Of a stretch of 64,000 bases of DNA, positions 1-9,987 are shown piece by piece (the first letter of the stretch is position 1; each line of letters begins with the position of its first letter). The DNA is from Cyclobacteriaceae bacterium (GTDB lineage: Bacteria > Bacteroidota > Bacteroidia > Cytophagales > Cyclobacteriaceae). Position numbers and translations under genes: made by a program. Location: the NCBI GenBank assembly GCA_028285685.1, contig JANQOR010000028.1, forward strand, positions 124,001 through 188,000, given 5' to 3'. A model generated the notes under the pieces. That model had not been told where the DNA came from. It did no database searches and was given only the letters and a program-made list of their open reading frames with translations.

Positions 1-2
1 AT

Positions 3-2453
3 TTGAATTCAAGGCCACAGGGTATCATGTCGATCTACAGCTATACCGATCAAAGTGCCTTCAATAACAAAGACCTGGAGCTTCTCGACTTCATTAGTGG
101 TCAAATAAGCTTGGCGATGGAACGGAAAGAGAAGGAGGACAAAATTGAGAATCAGGCTGCTACCCTTGGTGCAATCTTCGATAGCAGTACACACCAGATC
201 TGGTCTGTTGATAGAAAACTGAGGTTTACCTCTTTTAATCACAATTATTCTGAAGCGTTCAGGTCGTACTTTGGACTCGAACCTGAGATTGGAAAAAGCC
301 TTCTTGAGCTGGAAGAAAGTTACTTCACCGACGATCGGAAAAAGTTCTGGGAAGATAAATACAAAGAAGCTTTCCAAGGCAAATTTGTAAATTTTCAGAC
401 CAAAATTGAGAGAGGTAACAAAGAGATTTGGCGCGATGTGTTTCTCAACCCCATATTTCTTCCCAATGGAAGGATTGAAGAGTTATCGGTAATTGCCAAC
501 GATATTACCGATAAAAAGGAGGCCGAAGTTGCCCTTATTGAGAGTGAGGAGAAGTTTAGGACCATTTTCGAATCATTTCAAGATGTCTACTTTCGATGTG
601 ACATGAATGGGATCATTTCAATGATCAGCCCTTCGGTCAAGGAAGTCCTCAGTTACAGTCCACAGGACGTGATCGGAGAAAAGGTCGTGGACTTCGTTCA
701 TACAAAAGCTCCATTGAATGGCATTATGGAAAAACTTTTCGAGGAGCAGAGGCTGCGAAATGTTGAAGGGACAGTCAAACATTCAAATGGCACCAAACTA
801 GACTTTCTTTGTAACATTCGGCTGATACAAAAGGAGGATGGTGCTACAGAAATTGAAGGAGTTGGTCGAGATATTTCAAAATTGAAGGAGACGACCAAGG
901 AACTACAACGCGCAAAAGATTTTGCAGAGCGGTCTCTTAAGATAAAGGAACGCTTTTTGGCGAATATGAGCCACGAGATCAGGACCCCGATGAATGGAAT
1001 CATCGGAATGATCGATCTTATGGGCAGCACCAGGCTTGATACAGAGCAATCGGAGTACATAAAGACCATAAGCAAATCCTCGCAGACGCTACTCAATATC
1101 CTTAATGATATTCTGGACCTGTCTAAGATCGAAGCTGGCAAAATGGAGCTCCGGCAGGAGCCTTTTAGAATGGTAAAGACCATTGAAAAAGTGTACGACC
1201 TTTTTTCCCAGCAAGCGCTGTTAAGCGACAATGTACTTTACTATCATATTGATGAAAAAATCCCGGATTGGATCGTTACGGACGAAACCCGATTGATCCA
1301 GGTACTCTCTAATTTAACCGCAAACGCCATCAAGTTTAGCAAAGAAAAGGGCAACATCAACATTAGTGTAAGGCTGGTAAAATCGAAGAAAAAGAAACAT
1401 TTCTTCAAGGTTTCGATCAAAGATTCCGGTATTGGTATTTCGGAAAAGGATCAGAAAACCTTGTTTCAAAGTTTCCACCAGCTTGATAATAGCACTACAA
1501 AGAATTTTGGCGGTACCGGACTTGGCCTGGCTATTTCCAAAGAACTGGTCAAGTCAATGAATGGAGATATTGGTGTGGTTTCCACTCCAGGCCTGGGTAG
1601 CACCTTTTGGTTTACTTTCACAGCAGAAGAAATTTCGCCAGAAAAGGTGAATCTTATACAAACGGACCAATCGTTCACTAAGCAGTTCATAGATAAGGCT
1701 CCAAGAATATTGCTTGTCGACGACAATGATGTGAATCGTAAAGTAGCTTCAGGGATCTTAAAAAAATCCGGATGTGAGATCACTGAGGCAAAAGACGGGT
1801 TTGAATCTATCGAACTGGCTAAGAAAAACACCTACGATCTCATTTTTATGGATATTCAAATGCCTAAAATGAACGGTGTCAAAGCCACCCAAAAAATCAA
1901 AGCGCTCAAACTGAAATCTCAGCCACCAATTGTGGCAATGACTGCCTACTCGATGGAAGAAGATCGCCAAAAGTTTCTTGATAATGGATTGGATGATTAT
2001 CTGGCCAAGCCCATAAAAGCGGAAATGCTGATCAATAAAGTGAAAAGTTGGTTGGAATTTGAGCCGAAACAGATGACAACAAAAACCCTTTCGGAAACCT
2101 CAGAAGCTCTAGTTATAAACCAGAATACAATCAACCAATTGGCAAAATTTGGTGGTCAAGAATTGATTGAAACAACGCTGATCGATTTTGAAGAAGAGGC
2201 AGAGGTACTTGTTAAGAATACCAAGAAATTCCTGAAGAAGGGAGATTATGAAGCAATGCGCGGTGAGCTACATACCCTGAAAGGTAATGCGGGCACTTTA
2301 GGCATTGAAAAACTATCTAATCAAGCTGCGGCTATTGAAAAATTGCTGAAAGCCAATAAATTTGATAACCTTAAACCTGAAGTATCTCAACTGATTGCTC
2401 ATTTTGAGGAGTTCAAAGAGAGTAGTCAAAACATGCTTATTACCGATGAGTAA
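3..2453 (+). CDS. Hybrid sensor histidine kinase with receiver and HPt domains (5' partial)
   Basis: This is a multi-step phosphorelay kinase. The reading frame is open to the window edge and begins inside what looks like the end of a GAF domain (roughly residues 1-40), so the N-terminus is missing. Two PAS domains follow (about 55-173 and 185-293). A HisKA domain has the SHEIRTPMNG box with phospho-acceptor His324, and an ATPase domain has GTGLGLAIS. A receiver domain begins LLVDDNDVNR with phospho-acceptor Asp617. A C-terminal HPt domain has LHTLKGNAGTLG with His757. No membrane segment is seen in the visible part. The next gene, a lone receiver, overlaps its 3' end by 8 nt and is the obvious candidate partner. 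The signal sensed cannot be told. Confidence 0.93.
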   Translation: MNSRPQGIMSIYSYTDQSAFNNKDLELLDFISGQISLAMERKEKEDKIENQAATLGAIFDSSTHQIWSVDRKLRFTSFNHNYSEAFRSYFGLEPEIGKSLLELEESYFTDDRKKFWEDKYKEAFQGKFVNFQTKIERGNKEIWRDVFLNPIFLPNGRIEELSVIANDITDKKEAEVALIESEEKFRTIFESFQDVYFRCDMNGIISMISPSVKEVLSYSPQDVIGEKVVDFVHTKAPLNGIMEKLFEEQRLRNVEGTVKHSNGTKLDFLCNIRLIQKEDGATEIEGVGRDISKLKETTKELQRAKDFAERSLKIKERFLANMSHEIRTPMNGIIGMIDLMGSTRLDTEQSEYIKTISKSSQTLLNILNDILDLSKIEAGKMELRQEPFRMVKTIEKVYDLFSQQALLSDNVLYYHIDEKIPDWIVTDETRLIQVLSNLTANAIKFSKEKGNINISVRLVKSKKKKHFFKVSIKDSGIGISEKDQKTLFQSFHQLDNSTTKNFGGTGLGLAISKELVKSMNGDIGVVSTPGLGSTFWFTFTAEEISPEKVNLIQTDQSFTKQFIDKAPRILLVDDNDVNRKVASGILKKSGCEITEAKDGFESIELAKKNTYDLIFMDIQMPKMNGVKATQKIKALKLKSQPPIVAMTAYSMEEDRQKFLDNGLDDYLAKPIKAEMLINKVKSWLEFEPKQMTTKTLSETSEALVINQNTINQLAKFGGQELIETTLIDFEEEAEVLVKNTKKFLKKGDYEAMRGELHTLKGNAGTLGIEKLSNQAAAIEKLLKANKFDNLKPEVSQLIAHFEEFKESSQNMLITDE

Positions 2454-2823
2454 AAAAATTATTGTTGCCGAAGACAGCAGTGTGATCCAGAACCTCACTA
2501 AGAAGATTCTGACGCAAATGAACTATGAAATCTCTTCCGTAAAAAATGGTCAACAGGTGCTTGACCTGTTAGAGGAAGATACCTATGACCTAATTCTTCT
2601 GGATATCCATATGCCTGTGATGGATGGTATGGAGTGTGCAACAAGGATTAGGAATCTCTCCTCGGATAGTAAAAACATTCCCATCATTGCCATAACCGGA
2701 AACGCAAACAATTACGGAATGAAAGATTTCGAAAGTGTTGGAATTAATGATTTCATCCCCAAGCCATTAAATTATGATAACCTGGTTGAGATGGTAAGGA
2801 AATACATAACGGATGTCAATTAA
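2446..2823 (+). CDS. Single-domain response regulator (CheY-like)
   Basis: A 125-residue stand-alone receiver domain. The acidic pocket is in KKIIVAEDSS, the phospho-acceptor is Asp53 in LILLDIHMPVMDG, and the switch and catalytic residues lie in AITGNA and the C-terminal FIPKPL (conserved Lys). The ATG at 2446 is chosen over the upstream ATG at 2395 because MSKKIIVAED is the canonical start of a receiver and the overlap with the kinase drops to 8 nt. It has no output domain, so it probably works as a phosphate shuttle or sink, or by protein-protein contact. It is likely co-transcribed with the kinase and with the 91-residue gene that starts 11 nt before its end. Confidence 0.9.
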   Translation: MSKKIIVAEDSSVIQNLTKKILTQMNYEISSVKNGQQVLDLLEEDTYDLILLDIHMPVMDGMECATRIRNLSSDSKNIPIIAITGNANNYGMKDFESVGINDFIPKPLNYDNLVEMVRKYITDVN

Positions 2824-3088
2824 GTATACCAAGCATTTTCTGAATAAGCTCGAGGACGTAATGTCAGAAACCGACTACATCCTTAGGTACGAAAAGGGTA
2901 ATTTTCAATCGGGCTATTGCATATTAAATGATAGCAAGATTGCTATCGTCAACAAGTTTTTTGCACTGGAGGGTAAGATTAATAGTCTCGTAGAAATTCT
3001 AAAATCAATTCAGCTGGATCCCTCCAAACTAAGCGAAGGCAATAAAAAGCTTTACGCAGAAATTACTCAAAATCAGCTTCAATTGTGA
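2813..3088 (+). CDS. Small conserved hypothetical protein
   Basis: A 91-residue soluble protein with no signal peptide or membrane segment. It is mixed alpha/beta: a helical N-terminus, a strand-like central part (SGYCILNDSKIAIVNKFFALEGK) and a C-terminal helix. I do not recognise the family. Its start overlaps the response regulator by 11 nt and its stop overlaps the GTG start of the next gene by 4 nt. It therefore sits in a translationally coupled run between signalling genes and a metallohydrolase gene. Confidence 0.75.
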   Translation: MSIKYTKHFLNKLEDVMSETDYILRYEKGNFQSGYCILNDSKIAIVNKFFALEGKINSLVEILKSIQLDPSKLSEGNKKLYAEITQNQLQL

Positions 3089-3852
3089 GAATCACCTTCC
3101 TTGGAACCGGTACTTCTCAAGGAGTTCCTGTCATTGCGTGTACCTGTGAAGTGTGTAAATCTCTTGATTATCGTGACAAACGACTGCGGTCCTCGGTCCT
3201 GATCGAAACACCAGAGTTCCAGTTGATCATTGATACCGGGCCCGATTTCCGACAACAAATGTTGAGAGAAAGAATCAGCAGGCTTGATGCGGTATTGTTT
3301 ACGCACGCCCACAAAGATCACACCGCTGGCCTTGACGACATACGCAGTTTTAATTTTCTTCAAAAAATGGAAATGCCGGTGTATGGACAACGCCAAACGC
3401 TGGATCAACTCCAAACTGAGTTTGCATACATTTTCTCTGAAAGTAAATATCCAGGGATACCACAAATTAGCTTGAATGCGATCGAAAATATCCCCTTCGA
3501 AATAAACGGAAGGGAAATTGTGCCGATCGAAGTGATGCACCACAAGTTACCGGTATTCGGATATAGAATTGGAAATTTCACCTATATCACAGACGCCAAC
3601 TTTATTTCCGATGAGGAGAAGGAGAAAATTGAGGGGTCTGAGATCCTAGTACTTAATGCGCTTCAAAAAAAAGAGCATATCAGCCATTTCACACTTGAAG
3701 AAGCAGTTGAGTTGATCAATGAGCTGAAGCCTCAAAAAGCTTTTCTTACGCATATCAGCCACAAGCTAGGCTCGCATAAAGCGGTTAGTAAGGAGCTCCC
3801 AAGCAACATTCATCTTGCACACGACAGTCTCTCGCTGGAAATTGATGATTGA
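3085..3852 (+). CDS. MBL-fold metallohydrolase, PhnP-like
   Basis: A 255-residue metallo-beta-lactamase-fold hydrolase. The start ITFLGTGTSQGVPVIACTCEVC, the metal motif FTHAHKDHTAGLDDIR (HxHxDH), a further ligand Asp in YITDAN and the late His in FLTHISHKLG match the PhnP / cyclic-phosphodiesterase-like branch. Cys residues near the N-terminus (ACTCEVC) may hold a structural zinc, as in PhnP. There is no phn operon nearby, so a role in phosphonate breakdown is not supported; a general phosphodiesterase is more likely. The GTG start overlaps the preceding stop by 4 nt. Confidence 0.85.
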   Translation: MRITFLGTGTSQGVPVIACTCEVCKSLDYRDKRLRSSVLIETPEFQLIIDTGPDFRQQMLRERISRLDAVLFTHAHKDHTAGLDDIRSFNFLQKMEMPVYGQRQTLDQLQTEFAYIFSESKYPGIPQISLNAIENIPFEINGREIVPIEVMHHKLPVFGYRIGNFTYITDANFISDEEKEKIEGSEILVLNALQKKEHISHFTLEEAVELINELKPQKAFLTHISHKLGSHKAVSKELPSNIHLAHDSLSLEIDD

Positions 3853-3866
3853 TATTAGTTAAGGCT

Positions 3867-5405
3867 ATGTTCAGCAACTACTTCTTCTTGAAAAGACTTG
3901 CATCTGCGCTGAAGAAAGAACTTGTCGGACTGTGTTTAGTCGAATGTTATTCACAAAACAAAAATGAGTTGATCATCGGTCTCGCCAATGAGGCAACGGA
4001 ATTTTGGATAAAAGCAAACCTTGATCCAAACATTTCAATCATTTCCTTTCCAAAAGAAATGGCCAGGGCCCGCAAGAACACGGTGGATTTATTCTTCTCA
4101 CTTAAGGAAAAAAAAGTTGTTGATTGTGTGGTCTTTGATTATGAAAGATCTTTTGAAATCCAATTTGAAGATCACTTTTCATTGATTTTCAAAATGCACG
4201 GACGCAGAGCCAATATTTTACTGGGAAAAGAGAACAAGGTAGTTGAGATTTTCCGCAATTCCCTTTCTGCCGATTTGGAGTTAGAATCGAACTCGCTTAA
4301 TGCGACCCCTCAACTAGATAAATCAACTTTTTTGAGTGAAAACTGCATTCCGCTGAATATACTTCCAGCACTCGGAAAAGAGATTCAAGTGTATTGGGAT
4401 AAAAACTTTCTTCATCTAGGGGAAAATGAAAAATGGGTGGCGTTTCAAAAACTACTGGATCAACTAGAGACCAGTCCTATCTTTCTTGACGAGAACAACC
4501 TGGTCTTAAGCTTACTACCATTAGAGAATTCAGAAAAAACGACTGATCCGATCGAAGCGGCCAACTGGCTGCATTCCAAGAAAACGCGGGAATTTTATTT
4601 TGAGAGAGAGAAGACACAATTAAAAAACAAATTGAATCAACTTATCAGAAAATCCGAAAACTACATTTTTAAGACGTCAGAAAAATTACGAATCGTCCAA
4701 TCAGGCAGAAATCCAGAGGAAATCGCAAACATAATAATGGCGAATTTGTCGTTGATCGAAAAAGGACGATCCAAGGTGGTTTTGGATGATCTTTACACTG
4801 ATGGATTTATCGAAATTAAGTTAAATCCCAAACTCTCTCCCCAAAAAAACGCTGAGACTTTTTACCGAAAATCCAAGAATCGTCACAAGGAGATTGAGGC
4901 GCTCAAAGAGAATATTGCTGAAAAAGAACAGCGAATTGCCACCCTAAATCATCAAATGGCATTGTTGGAGCAGGTTGAAGAGCCTAAAGAACTGAAGCGC
5001 TTTCTTAAATCGAATCATTTTGAAAAGTCCGATAAAGGAACTGAAAGGAACCAACCATATCACGAGTTTGAAATGGAGTCCTGGCGTATCCTGGTGGGCA
5101 AGAACAGCAAGTCAAATGATGAGTTGACATTAAAAGTCGCAACAAAAAATGATCTGTGGCTTCATGCAAAGGATGTAAGTGGATCACATGTGGTGATTAA
5201 AGAGAAACCAGGCCAGAATTTCCCCATGCATATCATAGAATATGCCGCTGCTCTGGCCGCCTCCAATTCAAAAAGAAAAACCGATTCCATCTGCCCCGTT
5301 ATCTATACGAAGAAAAAATTTGTTCGGAAGCCCAAGGGTTCAATTCCAGGTACTGTTGTAGTTGAAAAAGAGGAAGTAATCCTGGTCGAACCCAAGGTAG
5401 ATTGA
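3867..5405 (+). CDS. NFACT family ribosome quality-control protein, RqcH-like
   Basis: A 512-residue protein with an NFACT-N domain (about residues 1-220), a long helical coiled-coil segment (about 250-370) and a C-terminal NFACT-R/DUF814 domain with GKNSKSNDELTLK and DLWLHAKDVSGSHVVIK. RqcH and eukaryotic Rqc2 bind peptidyl-tRNA-stuck large ribosomal subunits and recruit tRNA-Ala to build C-terminal tails. The paired Asp-Arg of the family's N-domain reads Glu93-Arg94 here (DYERSFEIQF). The ATG at 3867 is preferred over an in-frame TTG at 3849, which would overlap the previous gene. The DUF814 part is intact and the protein looks full length. Confidence 0.88.
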   Translation: MFSNYFFLKRLASALKKELVGLCLVECYSQNKNELIIGLANEATEFWIKANLDPNISIISFPKEMARARKNTVDLFFSLKEKKVVDCVVFDYERSFEIQFEDHFSLIFKMHGRRANILLGKENKVVEIFRNSLSADLELESNSLNATPQLDKSTFLSENCIPLNILPALGKEIQVYWDKNFLHLGENEKWVAFQKLLDQLETSPIFLDENNLVLSLLPLENSEKTTDPIEAANWLHSKKTREFYFEREKTQLKNKLNQLIRKSENYIFKTSEKLRIVQSGRNPEEIANIIMANLSLIEKGRSKVVLDDLYTDGFIEIKLNPKLSPQKNAETFYRKSKNRHKEIEALKENIAEKEQRIATLNHQMALLEQVEEPKELKRFLKSNHFEKSDKGTERNQPYHEFEMESWRILVGKNSKSNDELTLKVATKNDLWLHAKDVSGSHVVIKEKPGQNFPMHIIEYAAALAASNSKRKTDSICPVIYTKKKFVRKPKGSIPGTVVVEKEEVILVEPKVD

Positions 5406-5415
5406 GATGTTCTCT

Positions 5416-6186
5416 TCAGATATCCCAGTCCTCATTGATTTGTCTAATGGCTGGATACGCTGTAAGATCATATTGACAAGGAACAATTGAAACATAGTTG
5501 TTGGCTAAAGCTGTCTCATCATTATCTTCTCCCTTGTCATGATTAACAAAATTGCCTACCATCCAAAAATATTTTCTGCCATATGGGTCATTTCGCTCAT
5601 CAAAGTCCTCTTCCCATGCCGCATTGGCCTGGCGACAGACCTTGATTCCTTTGATCCTTTCTTTTTGAATCGGTGGGAAATTCACATTTAAGGCCACTCC
5701 CTCGCGTAAGCCCTTATCCAGAGTTTCTCTAACAATCTTTAGGAGGTATTCGTCAATGTGTGACATGTCCGCTTCGATATCGTAATCACATAAGGAAAAA
5801 CCGATGGCTGGGCAACCCTCAATAGCTCCCTCAATCGCTGCACTCATCGTGCCTGAGTAAAGAACACTAATCGAACTATTGCTTCCGTGATTTACCCCAG
5901 AAACAACCAAATCTAGTTTTCGGTTTTTTAGCACATAATGTTTAGCCAACTTGACACAATCTGCTGGAGTGCCGCTGCATTCAAATGCCTGTATTTCTCC
6001 AAATATGGTATTTGGCTTCAGTCTCAAGGTGTCGCCTACAGTAATCGCGTGTCCCATTCCGGATTGGGGACTGTCGGGAGCTACAACGACGACCTCTCCG
6101 ATTGTGCTTACTAACTCTACTAATTTGCGAATTCCTCCTGATGTGATACCATCATCGTTGGTCACCAGGATCAAGGGTTTTGACAT
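5416..6186 (-). CDS. surE: 5'/3'-nucleotidase SurE
   Basis: A 256-residue cytoplasmic, metal-dependent survival-protein nucleotidase that dephosphorylates nucleoside monophosphates. Diagnostic motifs are LVTNDDGITSGGI at the N-terminus (metal-binding Asp11-Asp12), VAPDSPQSGMGHAIT (catalytic loop with the metal-binding Ser) and LVVSGVNHGSN. The length is typical. Its start lies 5 nt from the stop of the upstream hypothetical gene on the same strand, suggesting co-transcription with that gene and ribBA. It converges with the NFACT gene, leaving only 10 nt between the two stops. Confidence 0.95.
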   Translation of the reverse strand: MSKPLILVTNDDGITSGGIRKLVELVSTIGEVVVVAPDSPQSGMGHAITVGDTLRLKPNTIFGEIQAFECSGTPADCVKLAKHYVLKNRKLDLVVSGVNHGSNSSISVLYSGTMSAAIEGAIEGCPAIGFSLCDYDIEADMSHIDEYLLKIVRETLDKGLREGVALNVNFPPIQKERIKGIKVCRQANAAWEEDFDERNDPYGRKYFWMVGNFVNHDKGEDNDETALANNYVSIVPCQYDLTAYPAIRQINEDWDI

Positions 6187-6191
6187 AGTTA

Positions 6192-6794
6192 CTAAATAGA
6201 ATTGTAAAAGGATGTAATTCTAATCAAATCTCGTACATCATCAGAATCGAGCCGATTATCCTTCATGAATTTTTTAACATCCGCCTGCTTCCTGCGCATG
6301 ATCAGGTACAGATCTTTCTTTCGCCCGGAAAAGTAGGTTATCTCACCTTTTGTATTTAGAAAATAAAAGGAATATTGAACCACAGTCCTTGGGTAGTTGG
6401 AGCCACCCCAATAGGGAGAGTTCGAGGCCTGTGCCTGCTGCACAATCGCCTCTCTTGTCAGTAATGAAAGAGGTCCTTCATATAGCAATTCAAACAAGAT
6501 TGGAATTTTGTAGTCGAAATTCACCTTATGCGGAATGGAATAGAACTGACGATATGTATTTAGGATCTCGTCATTGATCTCGAAGTAAAATATTTTGTGG
6601 CTAGAGAAAGAATGCAGCTTTTGGCCTATTGCTAATGTGACAATGTTGGTCTGCATATCGTATCTTAACTTCCCACGAACGGTGTCTCTATCAGCCGTGA
6701 CAAGAAATCCCTGGTGAAAAACCTCAGATGAAAATTTTTGTGCCTGACTCAACGAGGAACCAGCTATAAGCAATATCGTCAGTATCCTTTTCAA
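6192..6794 (-). CDS. Secreted hypothetical protein
   Basis: A 200-residue protein with a clear signal peptide (MKRILTILLIAGSSLSQAQ, cleavage after AQ likely). The mature part is rich in beta-strand and aromatic residues and carries GFLVTADRDTVRGKLRYDMQ near its start, a pattern seen in envelope-associated Bacteroidota proteins of unknown function. Its start abuts the stop of ribBA with no gap, so it is probably translated from the ribBA message. Nothing links it to riboflavin metabolism other than position. Confidence 0.75.
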   Translation of the reverse strand: MKRILTILLIAGSSLSQAQKFSSEVFHQGFLVTADRDTVRGKLRYDMQTNIVTLAIGQKLHSFSSHKIFYFEINDEILNTYRQFYSIPHKVNFDYKIPILFELLYEGPLSLLTREAIVQQAQASNSPYWGGSNYPRTVVQYSFYFLNTKGEITYFSGRKKDLYLIMRRKQADVKKFMKDNRLDSDDVRDLIRITSFYNSI

Positions 6795-7994
6795 TTATTT
6801 CAAGATTTCATGACCTAATTTATCACGCTTAGTCTCCAGGTACTTTTGATTGTGCGAATTAGGAATAATCTCTATTGGTGTATTTTCCACAATTTCCAAG
6901 CCATATCCCATCAGCCCTACTCTTTTCTTTGGATTGTTTGTTATCAAATTCATTTTCGAGATACCCAAATGTCTCAAGATCTGTGCTCCCACACCATAAT
7001 CTCTCTGATCAGCGTTGAAGCCTAATTCCAGGTTAGCCTCCACTGTATCCTTTCCCTGCTCTTGCAACTTGTAAGCTTTCAGCTTATTCAGCAATCCAAT
7101 ACCCCTTCCTTCCTGGTTCATGTATAAAACGACTCCTTTTCCAGCTTGTTCTACCATTCGCATCGCACTATGAAGTTGGCCACCACAATCACAGCGACAT
7201 GAACCAAAAATGTCGCCTGTTATGCATGACGAATGAACACGTACAAGCACGGGCTCATCTTTTTCCCATTCTCCCTTTATCAAGGCTAAATGATGTTCAT
7301 TAGTGTTTGTTTGGAGAAACGCCTTGAGTTGAAAATTTCCAAACTCTGTGGGCATACTCACTTCTATCTCTTCCTCAATTAACGATTCCTTCTGCATTCT
7401 ATACTCTATGAGATCCTTGATTGCTATGAGTTTCAAATTGAACTTATCCGCAATTATTCTCAAATCAGGAAGCCTTGCCATAGTACCGTCTTCCTTGAGA
7501 ACCTCAACAAGTACACCAGCGGGATAGAGGCCTGCAAGTCGTGCTAGATCAATGGTGGCCTCCGTGTGGCCAGCTCTTCTGAGCACTCCACCATTTTTAG
7601 CTTTTAACGGGAAAATGTGTCCCGGTCTGCCAAGATCTTCTGGCTTAGTTTCAGGATGAACAAGCGCCCTAATTGTTTTAGAACGATCGGACGTTGAAAT
7701 CCCGGTCGAGGTGTCCTTCGCAATCAAATCGACAGAAACAGTAAACGGAGTTTCATGCAGAGCTGTGTTTTTTCCAACCATTAAGTCAAGTTCTAGCTCA
7801 TCGCATCGGTCTTCTTTCAATGGAGCACAGATCAAACCCCTTCCCTCTCGCGCCATAAAATTGATAATCTCGGGGGTAACCTTTTCAGCTGCGCAGATGA
7901 AATCTCCCTCGTTTTCCCGATCTTCATCGTCCACTACGATCACAATTTCTCCATTTGCAATGGCCTCAATGGCCTCTTCTATTTTATCTAGCAT
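6795..7994 (-). CDS. ribBA: Bifunctional 3,4-dihydroxy-2-butanone-4-phosphate synthase / GTP cyclohydrolase II
   Basis: A 399-residue fusion that catalyses both entry steps of riboflavin synthesis. The N-terminal half is RibB (DHBP synthase), with [13 protein letters not shown] and the [17 protein letters not shown] segment. The C-terminal half is RibA (GTP cyclohydrolase II), with the zinc-binding [17 protein letters not shown] (three Cys) and [12 protein letters not shown]. All key residues of both halves are visible, so both activities are expected. There is no FMN riboswitch: the start lies 1 nt after the dnaG stop, so expression presumably depends on the dnaG transcript. Confidence 0.97.
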   Translation of the reverse strand: MLDKIEEAIEAIANGEIVIVVDDEDRENEGDFICAAEKVTPEIINFMAREGRGLICAPLKEDRCDELELDLMVGKNTALHETPFTVSVDLIAKDTSTGISTSDRSKTIRALVHPETKPEDLGRPGHIFPLKAKNGGVLRRAGHTEATIDLARLAGLYPAGVLVEVLKEDGTMARLPDLRIIADKFNLKLIAIKDLIEYRMQKESLIEEEIEVSMPTEFGNFQLKAFLQTNTNEHHLALIKGEWEKDEPVLVRVHSSCITGDIFGSCRCDCGGQLHSAMRMVEQAGKGVVLYMNQEGRGIGLLNKLKAYKLQEQGKDTVEANLELGFNADQRDYGVGAQILRHLGISKMNLITNNPKKRVGLMGYGLEIVENTPIEIIPNSHNQKYLETKRDKLGHEILK

Positions 7995-7995
7995 G

Positions 7996-9912
7996 CTATC
8001 CTACTAATACAATTCCTAAAATCTTTGCAATTGATACTCTCACTTTCTCTAACTCAATAATCTCATCTAAAAGTTCATCTGTTTCCTTTTCAGACGTTGC
8101 ATTCTCTAACTTTTTCTTCTCTTCCGCGATCAAATGTTGAATAATTCGAAATTTAAGTCTTAAAACGTTCGTATATGTTACATCCCGTAAAAATTCCGTC
8201 TCCCTGGGAACATGAATATTATGTTTTTCCTTCCAGTCCTGGCTGATCTCATATTTATCTGCCACCAAATCCACTACAGTTCTTCTCACATCCTCATCAG
8301 GGTGGTTGATTAGATTTTCTCCATCGATGATCTCGCCCTCCCTTAGTTTTTCCTTGAAAAAATCAATAATCTTCTTGTAGGTCATATTCGAAAACTGAAT
8401 TTCTTCAGATTCATTCAAGAAATAATTGATTAAGTATTGATCCTGAAGTTCTCGGGTTTGAATCTTGTTTTTACCGTAGTTTACAAGCACTCGAACACTT
8501 TCCCTCTCCTGAAGTTCAATAATCTGACCGATGTCCATTTTATCGAGCAAATCTTCCTTTTCAGGCGGAATCTCCGGTAGTGGAACAGGTTCAGGCTGCT
8601 GTCCCTTTCTTTTCTCGATCAGGATCTTGTTTTGTTCAGCTACCAGAACCGACTCGGAAATACCCATCAAAGTGCTACAATCTTTGATATAGACTGTTCT
8701 TTTAACCGGGTCATTAATCTTGGAAATGCTCGATACAATCTCCTTGATTACCCCTGCTTTTTTGACAGGATCATCGCCAGTCTCATCAAGCAAGACCTTC
8801 GTTTTGAATCGGATGATATCCTGAGCCTCTTCAATGATAAAATCTCTGAAACCTGAGGGCCCCAATGTCTTAGAATGACTATCCGGATCCTCACCTTCCG
8901 GCAGTGCCACAGCCTTTACATTGAGATCGCCTTCTAAAAGCAAATCGATTCCTCGCAATGCTGCATTTATACCTGCAGGATCACCGTCGAAAATCACAGT
9001 CACATTTTCCGTGTATCTGCGTATCAACTTCACCTGGTCATCCGTCAGCGCGGTTCCAGAGGAAGAAACTACATTTTCAACACCTGATTGGTGTAATGAT
9101 ATTACATCCGTGTATCCTTCCACCAGGATACAAGAATCTTCCTTCCGAATTGCACTTTTTGCCTGGTATAATCCATACAAAACCCGACTCTTAATGTAGA
9201 GCTCTGTCTCAGGGCTATTTATATACTTCGGCTGCTTGTCATTACTAGTGAGTTTTCTACCTCCAAAAGCAATCGGCTTTCCTGAAATATTGTGGATGGG
9301 AAAAATAACCCGACTTCTGAAGCGATCATAAGTCCTTTCCTCCTTGGTTATAACCAATCCCGCTTCTTCGAGGAGGTCCTTCTTGTAACCTTTCTTTATC
9401 GCATCATCATATAGTCCATCCCATATCTCCTTTGAATAGCCAAGTTCGAATTTTCGAATTGTATCCTCTGAGAAGCCACGTTCTTTGAAGTAGGTGAGTC
9501 CAATGGACTTTCCTTCATCCGTTTCGTGTAAAACTTCCTGAAAATATTGATTTGCGTAGCTCAGGACAATGTAAAGGCTCTCTCGTTTATTTTGAGCAGC
9601 CATCGCCTCATCAGACTGCTCTTCCTCCACAATTTCGATTCCGTACTTCCCCGCCAGGTACTTCAATGCCTCCACGTAACTAAGGCCATCCATTTCCATT
9701 ACAAACGAAATTGCATCCCCGCCTTTCCCTGAGCTGAAGTCTTTGTAAATCCCTTTGGAAGGTACTACATAGAAGGAAGGGGTCTTTTCATTCGAAAAGG
9801 GACTTAACGCTTTGAAGCTGGAACCTGATCGCTTTAGCGAAACAAAATCGCCCACTACATCCACAATATCAATGCGATTTTTAATTTCCTCTATGGTTGA
9901 TGGGTGGATCAA
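7996..9912 (-). CDS. dnaG: DNA primase
   Basis: A 638-residue replicative primase that makes RNA primers at the fork. The N-terminal segment aligns with the zinc-ribbon domain, but all four ligands of the canonical CPFH...CFGC pattern are replaced (Ser37, Ser40, Asp58, Ser61). The central catalytic core has the TOPRIM signatures [16 protein letters not shown] and [13 protein letters not shown]. The C-terminal 150 residues are helical and should bind the DnaB helicase. It is divergent from mrp across 75 nt. Loss of the ribbon cysteines is, as far as I recall, shared by several Bacteroidota lineages, so the gene is judged functional. Confidence 0.96.
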   Translation of the reverse strand: MIHPSTIEEIKNRIDIVDVVGDFVSLKRSGSSFKALSPFSNEKTPSFYVVPSKGIYKDFSSGKGGDAISFVMEMDGLSYVEALKYLAGKYGIEIVEEEQSDEAMAAQNKRESLYIVLSYANQYFQEVLHETDEGKSIGLTYFKERGFSEDTIRKFELGYSKEIWDGLYDDAIKKGYKKDLLEEAGLVITKEERTYDRFRSRVIFPIHNISGKPIAFGGRKLTSNDKQPKYINSPETELYIKSRVLYGLYQAKSAIRKEDSCILVEGYTDVISLHQSGVENVVSSSGTALTDDQVKLIRRYTENVTVIFDGDPAGINAALRGIDLLLEGDLNVKAVALPEGEDPDSHSKTLGPSGFRDFIIEEAQDIIRFKTKVLLDETGDDPVKKAGVIKEIVSSISKINDPVKRTVYIKDCSTLMGISESVLVAEQNKILIEKRKGQQPEPVPLPEIPPEKEDLLDKMDIGQIIELQERESVRVLVNYGKNKIQTRELQDQYLINYFLNESEEIQFSNMTYKKIIDFFKEKLREGEIIDGENLINHPDEDVRRTVVDLVADKYEISQDWKEKHNIHVPRETEFLRDVTYTNVLRLKFRIIQHLIAEEKKKLENATSEKETDELLDEIIELEKVRVSIAKILGIVLVG

Positions 9913-9987
9913 TGGAACAATTTTGAAATTTGAAATGTAAAATTACTTAAATGCAAAAAGTCCAGAATAGCTAAACTTGCAGTTCAG

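Noticed and set aside
7950..8000. An FMN riboswitch ahead of ribBA
   Set aside because: Only 1 nt separates dnaG and ribBA, leaving no leader, and no RFN-type motif is seen in the dnaG 3' end.
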